A stretch of 9,991 nucleotides of DNA, from contig JBIOZI010000358.1 in the NCBI GenBank assembly GCA_044871085.1, forward strand, positions 1-9,991, given 5' to 3'. Source of the stretch: CADEED01 sp044871085 (GTDB taxonomy: Bacteria; Pseudomonadota; Gammaproteobacteria; Steroidobacterales; Steroidobacteraceae). The notes under the pieces are model-generated. The model ran no database searches. It saw nothing but the letters and a program-made list of their open reading frames with translations, and was not told the origin of the DNA. Shown one piece after another: positions 1-5,780 of the stretch; position 1 is the first letter of the stretch; the number at the start of each line of letters is the position of its first letter. Both the position numbers and the translations under genes were made by a program.

Positions 1-123
1 ACCTCATTTCATTCACTCGACATGGACGGTGGACCACTGAGGTTCGGCACCAATTGGCGGTTTGGGGCCAATCCCCATTCCCATACGGGGTGCTACTTAC
101 CCGGAGTACGGGCTTCTCATTTC

Positions 124-185
124 GCGCACGCGACGTTGCATCCGCCCGCCCGCGGATGCGAACGCCCGCAACGTCGCCGGTGCGC
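124..185 (+). promoter_or_regulatory. Long imperfect hairpin in the leader of the histidine kinase gene
   Basis: Three collinear stem segments can be paired by eye: 124-129 with 180-185, 130-139 with 168-177 (10 bp, GCGACGTTGC against its exact complement), and 140-145 with 152-157, closing a loop at 146-151. The only interruptions are a 2-nt bulge (178-179) and a 10-nt bulge (158-167), both on the 3' side, giving about 22 paired bases. The structure ends 12 nt before the preferred kinase start at 198. It has no following T-run, so it does not look like a simple intrinsic terminator of an upstream gene. It could be a structured 5' UTR, an attenuator or a protein-binding site; the function is inference. 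The rest of 1-197 shows no convincing gene and no clear -35/-10 pair. Confidence 0.5.
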
Positions 186-197
186 CGGGACGGCATC

Positions 198-2114
198 ATG
201 GCCGAGATGTCGGCCGCGCCCCCAGCCCCCCGGAAAACCATTCATCCGCTGCGCGATGCGCTGCTCGCGGGGCTCATCACATTCGTCACCTCCGCCGTCG
301 GCCTCTCCATCGTCTACGTGAAGGCGAGCGAGGCGCAGCTCAGCGCTCTGCGCCGCGAGATGCTGCAGCTCGCGCGCACGACGGCCGCGAACGTCGACGG
401 GGACCTGCACCGCACGCTCGTGTCCCCGTCCCAGCAGGGCAGCCCCGAGCACGAGCGCGCGCTCGAGCCGCTGGTGCGCATGCACCGTTCTGCGCGCGAC
501 GTGTGGTTCGTGTACACGGGGATCCTGCGGGACGGCCGGATCTATTGGATCCTCGACAGCTCGTATCGCTATCGCATGCCCGGCAACGACGCACCATACG
601 ATCCCATCATGACGCGCTATGCGAACAGCAATGCCGTGCTGGAGCGGGTATTTCGCAACGGCGAGGAATATGCGGACACGAAGCCGCGCCTGATCGACGG
701 CCACTCTTACATGAGCGCCTTTGCGCCAATCCACGATCGCGCCGGGCTCGTGGTGGGCATGCTCGGCCTCGACATGGCGCTCGATTCGCGCGACGCGAGC
801 GTGGAAACCTTTCGCCGCTCGTTCTATGTCGCGCTCGTCGTGGTGCTGTTGCTGTCGATCGGCGCAGGCGCGGTCGCACACCGCCTGAGGAAATTCGCGG
901 CCGCGATCATCACGAAGGTACGCGAGGCGCGCGCGGACGCCGAACGCAGCGCGGCCGCGGCGCAGAGCGCGGCGCGCGCCAAGGCTTCTTTCCTGGCGAT
1001 GATGAGCCACGAGATCCGCACACCGATGAACGGCATCCTAGGCGTCGCCGACCTGCTGCGCACCATGGCGCCGAGCAAGGAACAGAAGCGGTTGCTCGAC
1101 ATCCTCACCTCGAGTGGCGGCTCGCTGTTGCGGATCATCAACGACATCCTCGACTTCTCGAAGATGGACGCCGACCGGCTCGAGTTGCACGCGCGGCCGT
1201 TCGAGTTGCGCGCACTGACGGACGAGCTCGAGCACCTGCTCGCGACGCCGGCACGGGCTAAAAACGTCGGCTTCACCATCGAGCTCGATCCGGCGCTCCC
1301 CGCCGGAGTCAGCGGCGACCGGCAGCGTCTTTCGCAGGTGCTGCTCAACCTCGGCACCAATGCGGTCAAGTTCACCGATCACGGTGAGGTGCGGTTGACC
1401 ATTCGTGCGCTCGATGTCGACGCCGAGACCGCCCGCATGGAATTCTCCGTCAGCGACACGGGTATCGGCATGGATCCGGAAGCGCTCGCGCGTCTCTTCA
1501 CGCCGTTCACGCAGTTCGCCGTCGCGCAGCGTCATCGCGGCGGCGGCACCGGCCTCGGGCTGGTGATCGCGCAGAAGCTCGTCGGCCTCATGGGCGGCGA
1601 GATCACGGTGCAGAGCACGCACGGCAAGGGCTCGAGATTCACCTTCGCGATCGAGCTGCCGGTCGCAAGAGTTTCGGGCGTGACCGCCACGGTCATGGCA
1701 CTGCGCCTCGAATCGCTCCGGGTGCTCGTGGCGGAGGACAACGCGGTCAATCAGACCATCGTCGCGGCGATGCTGCGGTCGCTGGGCCATCGCGCGACGC
1801 TGGTTTCGACCGGCCGTGCCGCCCTCGACGCACTGTCGCGCGATGAATTCGACCTCGTGCTCATGGACTGCAACATGCCGGAGCTGGACGGCCTGGAGGC
1901 CACGCGCCTGCTGCGCGCGGGCAACTCGGGTGCGCTCGATGCCCGCATCCCGGTCATCGCGCTGACGGCCAATGCGATGGAGGGCGACCGCGAAAACTGC
2001 CTCGCGGCGGGCATGAACGATTTCGTGGCGAAGCCGGTGACGATCGCGACGCTGCGCCAGGCGATCGAGCGGTCGCGCGGCACGCAAAGAGCCGAGAAAT
2101 CCGGTCTCGGGTGA
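198..2114 (+). CDS. Membrane-bound hybrid sensor histidine kinase (Cache-like sensor, HisKA, HATPase, receiver)
   Basis: This 638-aa protein senses an extracytoplasmic signal, autophosphorylates on His and passes the phosphate to its own receiver domain. TM1 lies at about residues 22-41 and TM2 at about 209-227. The roughly 165-aa periplasmic part between them ends in a PDC/Cache-like stretch (AFAPIHDRAG then VVGMLGLDM); the ligand cannot be read from sequence. A charged, Ala-rich coiled segment leads to the HisKA H-box SHEIRTPMNG with phospho-His 271. HATPase_c follows: N-box around N388, G1 DTGIG (420-424), F-box FTPF and G2 GGGTGLGL. The C-terminal receiver has acidic residues near 513-514, phospho-Asp 557 in LMDCNMPELDG, and the KPV lysine 612. 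It has neither an Hpt nor a DNA-binding output domain, so a phosphotransfer partner must be encoded elsewhere. The frame is open back to an ATG at 54, but 54-197 reads poorly as protein and overlaps a long hairpin, so ATG 198 is preferred; 207 is possible. No strong Shine-Dalgarno precedes either. Confidence 0.93.
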   Translation: MAEMSAAPPAPRKTIHPLRDALLAGLITFVTSAVGLSIVYVKASEAQLSALRREMLQLARTTAANVDGDLHRTLVSPSQQGSPEHERALEPLVRMHRSARDVWFVYTGILRDGRIYWILDSSYRYRMPGNDAPYDPIMTRYANSNAVLERVFRNGEEYADTKPRLIDGHSYMSAFAPIHDRAGLVVGMLGLDMALDSRDASVETFRRSFYVALVVVLLLSIGAGAVAHRLRKFAAAIITKVREARADAERSAAAAQSAARAKASFLAMMSHEIRTPMNGILGVADLLRTMAPSKEQKRLLDILTSSGGSLLRIINDILDFSKMDADRLELHARPFELRALTDELEHLLATPARAKNVGFTIELDPALPAGVSGDRQRLSQVLLNLGTNAVKFTDHGEVRLTIRALDVDAETARMEFSVSDTGIGMDPEALARLFTPFTQFAVAQRHRGGGTGLGLVIAQKLVGLMGGEITVQSTHGKGSRFTFAIELPVARVSGVTATVMALRLESLRVLVAEDNAVNQTIVAAMLRSLGHRATLVSTGRAALDALSRDEFDLVLMDCNMPELDGLEATRLLRAGNSGALDARIPVIALTANAMEGDRENCLAAGMNDFVAKPVTIATLRQAIERSRGTQRAEKSGLG

Positions 2115-2140
2115 GCGGGCGGCACGATGGCCGCCTGCCA

Positions 2141-2197
2141 GGCTGAAACAGAACTGCCCTTCGTCTGCCGCTTCAGCCACCGTCCTCCGCTTTTTTT
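2141..2197 (+). terminator. Possible weak terminator after the histidine kinase
   Basis: A 7-bp stem pairs GGCTGAA (2141-2147) with TTCAGCC (2172-2178) over a 24-nt loop, and a run of seven T follows at 2191-2197. The T-run begins 12 nt after the stem rather than directly after it, so this is not a canonical intrinsic terminator. A second short stem (2118-2123 with 2130-2135) just after the stop codon has no T-run. The position between the kinase stop and the next promoter fits termination; the form is only suggestive. Confidence 0.3.
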
Positions 2198-2287
2198 ACG
2201 GAATGTGGCGCTCCGAGTGCGTGCGGCGCGGCGGCGGGCATCCGGGCCGGGCTAGCTACGGGTTTCACCGGGATTGCGCACTTCTCG

Positions 2288-2296
2288 TGTTATAAA
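2288..2296 (+). promoter_or_regulatory. Putative extended -10 promoter of the lipoprotein gene
   Basis: The string TGTTATAAA is a TGn extended -10 (TG at 2288-2289) with hexamer TATAAA at 2291-2296, an AT-rich island in very GC-rich surroundings. It would start transcription near 2303 and leave a leader of about 40 nt before ATG 2342. No -35 hexamer sits at the ideal 17-nt distance: TTGCGC at 2274-2279 is only 11 nt away. Extended -10 promoters can work without a good -35. This suggests the lipoprotein is transcribed independently of the kinase. Confidence 0.5.
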
Positions 2297-2332
2297 TACC
2301 GCCGTTAGCGCACAGAAGAAGAACAAGACAGC

Positions 2333-2355
2333 GGGGTCAGAATGAATTCGTTCCG
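2333..2355 (+). repeat. Possible dispersed G-rich tag overlapping the lipoprotein start codon
   Basis: The segment GCGGGGTCAGAATGAATTC resembles, from memory, the GGGGTCAGAGTGAATTTT-type tags scattered between genes in many GC-rich proteobacteria. It occurs once here and contains the start codon of the lipoprotein gene. The GGGG-plus-purine style is like the GGGGACA units in the inverted repeat at 4687-4784, but the two are not the same sequence. Chance resemblance is quite possible. Confidence 0.25.
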
Positions 2356-4681
2356 TGGCGTGGCGGTGGCCTTCGTTGCCTGTTTGCTGGCCGCCTGTGG
2401 TGGTGGTGGAAGTGGCGGCAGCACTGGTGGTGGCACCCCCACTCCGCCGCGCGGCGCCTTCACGCTGAGCGGCAACTCGGCCTCTTTCTCGGTCGCCCAG
2501 CAGGGCACCGCCGCCACGGCGCAGCAGTTCAACCTGAGCGTGACGGGTCGGGACGTGGCGTACGTGGGCGCCGCCTATACCGCCGGACAGACTCCGGCTC
2601 CATGGCTCAACATCAACATCCTCGGCAGCGGCACGTCCTACGTACTGGAGGTGGGCGTGGTCAACATCCTGCCGGCCGGGCAGTACATGGCGACGTTCTC
2701 CGTCGGTACGGCGGATGCCGCCGGCACCGTGCTGCAGCAGCAGAACTTCACGGTGAACCTCACCGTGTACGAGCACGTCAGCATCGTGAACCTCGCGTCC
2801 ATCGTGCAGGAGAAGCTCTTCGTGTACGGCGACGCCGTGCGCACGCATCCATTTTCCGTGGACGTGCGCGGACCCGCGCGCCCGTGGTCTCTCTCGAGCA
2901 CCGTGCCTTGGATCCAGGTGCCGCCAGCCGCGCTGACCGGAAACGCCCTCGCCACGGCCACGCTCAATCTCGCCGGCCTCGCGCCCGGCAACTACGAAGG
3001 CGTGATCTACGCGCGCGACAATGCCGATGCGGTGAACGCCGCCGGCGTGAGCGTGTACGTGCGCATCACCGAGCCCACGTTCACGACCACCCAGCAGTCG
3101 CTGCTGTTCGGCGGCGAAAACGGCGACCAGGCCCTGATCCCGCTGCCGGTGAATTTCAAGCTAACTACCGGCGCGGGCGTGCACCCGTACACCGCCGCCG
3201 TGACCACGGATTCCGATGGAGCCTGGCTGCAGGTGACGAACCCCATGGGCACTGTCGGCGATGCGGGAGCCGCGGTGAACCTCAGCATCGTGCCCGGCAG
3301 CCTGCGCGGCGCCACGCGCACCGCGCAGCTCTCGCTGAGCACCGACGTGTACGGCCGGCCGTACACCGTCAGCGTGCCGGTGACCTGGAACCACGAGTGG
3401 AACCGGCTCGTGACCAGCGCGGCGGGCGTGGGTTTCTCCAGCCTGCCCGGCCGCAGCGTGCTCACGCGCACGCTCAAGGTGTTCGCGTCGGCGATCCATG
3501 CCGGCACCCCCTGGACCGCCGAGTCGGACCAGCCCTGGCTCTCGGTCACGGCGTCCGGCGTCACGGATGGCAACCTGGTGCTGACCGCCAACCCGGCCGG
3601 CCTCGCCGCCGAGACCACGCATTTCGCCAACGTGACCGTGCGCTCGTCCGACCCGCTGGTGGAGAACATCCAGACCGTGCGCGTGGGTCTCTACGTCTCG
3701 AACAACCCGCCGCTCATCATGAACGTCGCACGCGTGTCGTCGCACCTGGCCGCGAGCCCCGTCGAGCCGCTCATCGCCGTGGCCGGCGGGCCGGGCGTCG
3801 ACGTGCATCTCTACAACGTGTACAGCGGTGCGCTGGTGCGCACGCTGACGAACGTGGCCGCGCAGCCCGCGGCAATCGAGTTCAGCGGCGACGGCAGCAA
3901 GCTGTTCGTGTTCGACCGCATCAACCTCAACGTGCGCGCGGTGAACGCCGTCACGGGCGCGCAGCTCGCGAGCTACGACGCCACGTCGATCGACGACTAC
4001 TACCGTGGCGGGCTCGCCGTAGACGTGCTGCGGCCGGGCGGTGCCGAGCTGGTGATCACTCCGGGCGGCAGGATCTACGACTCGGCCGACGGCCACTACC
4101 ACGCGAACGCGCCGTACTTCGGCGCGGTGCTGGCCCGCGCGCTGGACCATTCGCCCAACCAGGGGCTGGTCTCGCCGGACTTCGGCTCGATCTCGAGCTT
4201 CCGGCGCACGGCGCTGCGCGGTGGCGGCATCGAGATCCAGTATGTCGGCGACGCCGACAGCGGCGAAGGCTACGAGGGATGTTTCAATGCCGCCGGCACG
4301 CGTTTCTACGGCCCGTACAACGACGGCAATCCGCACAGCATCGGAGCCACGTCACTGGCCAGCGGGCAGATCGTCCAGCAGCTTCCGGCGGGCCTGTGGC
4401 CGAGCTCCGTCAAGTGTGTCTGGAACGAGCTCGTGATCGGCGGCACGGAGTACACCAACTACTCGACGCCCGCCGGCGACATCTTCGTCTACAACGGCAT
4501 CAGCGGCGTGAGCCGTGCGAATCTGAACGCCGCGGTGACCGGCCAGTATGGCGTGCATCCGATTCGCCGCGGGCTCGAAGTGTCCGCGGATGGCACGCGG
4601 ATCATCGCGATCTACGGCGGGTCCGTCGCGGTCGGCGATGGCGAGGGCATCTCGCTGCAGTCGTTGCCGACACCCGAGTAG
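2342..4681 (+). CDS. Large surface lipoprotein with four BACON-like repeats and a C-terminal propeller-like domain
   Basis: This 779-aa protein starts with a lipoprotein signal peptide: basic N-terminus, hydrophobic stretch, lipobox LAAC with lipidated Cys 19, then a flexible Gly/Ser/Thr/Pro linker (20-37). Four beta-rich modules of about 100 aa follow (roughly 38-145, 150-243, 247-348, 355-452). Each carries a conserved Trp motif: PWLNI (87), PWIQV (189), AWLQV (294), PWLSV (398). Some also have the downstream AG-Y--- type strand seen in BACON-like folds. From about 460 to the end the sequence resembles a YVTN/WD-like beta-propeller, with repeated strands such as PLIAVAGG, KLFVFDR and DIFVYNG and SGDGSK/SADGTR turns. 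BACON domains are usually linked to binding of carbohydrate or other polymers; a surface binding or adhesion role is inference. The Cys is followed by Gly, not Asp, which fits outer-membrane sorting. Spacing to the start codon is good only for the weak Shine-Dalgarno-like GGGG. The gene has its own putative promoter and ends 5 bp before the long inverted repeat. Confidence 0.85.
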   Translation: MNSFRGVAVAFVACLLAACGGGGSGGSTGGGTPTPPRGAFTLSGNSASFSVAQQGTAATAQQFNLSVTGRDVAYVGAAYTAGQTPAPWLNINILGSGTSYVLEVGVVNILPAGQYMATFSVGTADAAGTVLQQQNFTVNLTVYEHVSIVNLASIVQEKLFVYGDAVRTHPFSVDVRGPARPWSLSSTVPWIQVPPAALTGNALATATLNLAGLAPGNYEGVIYARDNADAVNAAGVSVYVRITEPTFTTTQQSLLFGGENGDQALIPLPVNFKLTTGAGVHPYTAAVTTDSDGAWLQVTNPMGTVGDAGAAVNLSIVPGSLRGATRTAQLSLSTDVYGRPYTVSVPVTWNHEWNRLVTSAAGVGFSSLPGRSVLTRTLKVFASAIHAGTPWTAESDQPWLSVTASGVTDGNLVLTANPAGLAAETTHFANVTVRSSDPLVENIQTVRVGLYVSNNPPLIMNVARVSSHLAASPVEPLIAVAGGPGVDVHLYNVYSGALVRTLTNVAAQPAAIEFSGDGSKLFVFDRINLNVRAVNAVTGAQLASYDATSIDDYYRGGLAVDVLRPGGAELVITPGGRIYDSADGHYHANAPYFGAVLARALDHSPNQGLVSPDFGSISSFRRTALRGGGIEIQYVGDADSGEGYEGCFNAAGTRFYGPYNDGNPHSIGATSLASGQIVQQLPAGLWPSSVKCVWNELVIGGTEYTNYSTPAGDIFVYNGISGVSRANLNAAVTGQYGVHPIRRGLEVSADGTRIIAIYGGSVAVGDGEGISLQSLPTPE

Positions 4682-4686
4682 GAAAT

Positions 4687-4784
4687 GGGGACATTCCTCG
4701 TTTCCTAGCAAAAGGGGACAGGCCTGTGATCCGCGCGTGGAGCCGAGGCCTGTCCCCTTTTGCTAGGAAACGAGGAATGTCCCC
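4687..4784. repeat. Perfect 39-bp inverted repeat between convergent genes; likely bidirectional terminator/REP-like element
   Basis: The left arm 4687-4725 is the exact reverse complement of the right arm 4746-4784, with a 20-nt spacer (4726-4745). Each arm holds two GGGGACA units 27 nt apart (4687 and 4714; mirrored as TGTCCCC at 4751 and 4778), so the element has internal order and is not a simple hairpin. It almost completely fills the gap between the lipoprotein stop (4681) and the reductase stop (4791-4793). The right arm is followed by TTTTT (4785-4789), and a run of A (4711-4713) lies inside the left arm. As RNA it would form a very stable stem for transcripts from either side, so bidirectional termination is likely. 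Composite palindromes with GGGGACA cores recall dispersed REP/RAYT-type repeats; no transposase is present here. Confidence 0.85.
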
Positions 4785-4790
4785 TTTTTC

Positions 4791-5777
4791 TTACTTCAGG
4801 ATCGTCTCGATTTCCGCGAGCTCGGCCGCGGTGAACGACGCGTTCTGGGAGGCTGCGACGGCCTCCTCCACGTGCGCGACCTTGCTCGCGCCGATCAGCG
4901 ACGACGTGACGACGGGATCGCGCAGCGTCCACGCCACCGCCATCTGCGCCAGCGACTGGCCGCGGCGCTTCGCGACCTCGTTGAGCTTGCGGATCTGCGC
5001 GACGCGCGCCGGCGTCAGGCGATCGGCCGGCAGCGACGTGTGCTTCGACGCGCGCGAGCCCTCGGGAATGCCTTCGAGATACTTGTTGGACAGCATCCCT
5101 TGCGCGAGCGGCGAGAACACGATGCAACCCATCTGCTGCGCGCGCAGCTCCGTCGTGAGGCCGCCCTCGATCCAGCGGTTGAACATGCTATAGCTGGGCT
5201 GGTGGATGAGGCAGGGCGTGCCGAGTTGTTTGAGGATGGCCGCCGCGCGCGCGGTCTGCTCCGCGTCGTAGCTCGAGATGCCGGCGTACAGCGCGCGGCC
5301 GGAGCGTACGATGTAATCGAGCGCCCCCATGGTCTCCTCGAGCGGCGTGTCCGGATCGAAGCGGTGACTGTAGAAGATGTCGACGTACGGCAGGCCCATG
5401 CGCTTCAGCGACTGGTCGCAGCTCGCCACCAGGTACTTACGCGAGCCCCACTCCCCGTACGGCCCGGGCCACATGAGGTAGCCCGCCTTCGACGAGATGA
5501 CGAGCTCGTCGCGGTACGGCAGGAAATCCTTCTTCATGAGCAGGCCGAAGTTCTCCTCGGCCGAGCCCGGCGACGGCCCGTAGTTGTTAGCCAGGTCGAA
5601 GTGCGTGATGCCGAGGTCGAACGCACGGCGCGCGATGCGCCGGCCGTTCTCGAACACGTCGACGTCGCCGAAGTTGTGCCAGAAGCCGAGCGAGATGGCG
5701 GGCAGCTTCACGCCGCTGGCCCCCACGCGGTTGTAGCGCATCGATTCGTATCGCGACCCGGCCGGCAGATAGTCCAT
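4791..5777 (-). CDS. gpr: Aldo-keto reductase, YghZ/Gpr type (L-glyceraldehyde 3-phosphate reductase-like)
   Basis: This 328-aa cytosolic NADPH-dependent reductase closely resembles, from memory, E. coli YghZ (Gpr), which reduces L-glyceraldehyde 3-phosphate and also acts on methylglyoxal. Shared signature stretches include SLGFWHNFGD, GITHFDLANNYG, GSAEENFG, SRKYL, DQSLKRMGL, YVDIFYSHR and HQPSYSMFNRW. The catalytic tetrad is intact: D61, Y66, K97, H138. The cofactor-binding end is marked by SSLIGAS near 292-298. The C-terminal tail is some 18 aa shorter than in E. coli, after ETILK. The start is well supported: AGGGTG (5784-5789 on the minus strand) lies 6 nt before the ATG, inside the last codons of the upstream gene, whose stop is only 3 bp away. 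Translation is therefore probably coupled to that gene. A role in removing toxic aldehydes is plausible; the true substrate is not shown by sequence. Confidence 0.93.
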   Translation of the reverse strand: MDYLPAGSRYESMRYNRVGASGVKLPAISLGFWHNFGDVDVFENGRRIARRAFDLGITHFDLANNYGPSPGSAEENFGLLMKKDFLPYRDELVISSKAGYLMWPGPYGEWGSRKYLVASCDQSLKRMGLPYVDIFYSHRFDPDTPLEETMGALDYIVRSGRALYAGISSYDAEQTARAAAILKQLGTPCLIHQPSYSMFNRWIEGGLTTELRAQQMGCIVFSPLAQGMLSNKYLEGIPEGSRASKHTSLPADRLTPARVAQIRKLNEVAKRRGQSLAQMAVAWTLRDPVVTSSLIGASKVAHVEEAVAASQNASFTAAELAEIETILK

Positions 5778-5780
5778 GCT

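Noticed and set aside
54..197. N-terminal extension of the kinase from ATG 54
   Set aside because: The extra 48 residues look unlike a protein N-terminus and the DNA forms a long hairpin; ATG 198 puts TM1 close to the N-terminus.
1038..2180. A 380-codon minus-strand open frame opposite the kinase
   Set aside because: Arg/Ala-rich composition without domains; the plus strand encodes all kinase motifs.
4705..5127. Open frames on both strands that read similar peptides (GHSSFPSKRGQA...RPVPFC)
   Set aside because: The likeness arises because the perfect inverted repeat encodes the same peptide on each strand; it does not indicate a gene.
2602..5193. An 863-codon open frame on the plus strand overlapping the lipoprotein and reductase genes
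   Set aside because: Its translation is Arg/Ala/His-rich low-complexity typical of an off-frame reading of GC-rich DNA, and it runs through the inverted repeat and into a gene on the other strand.
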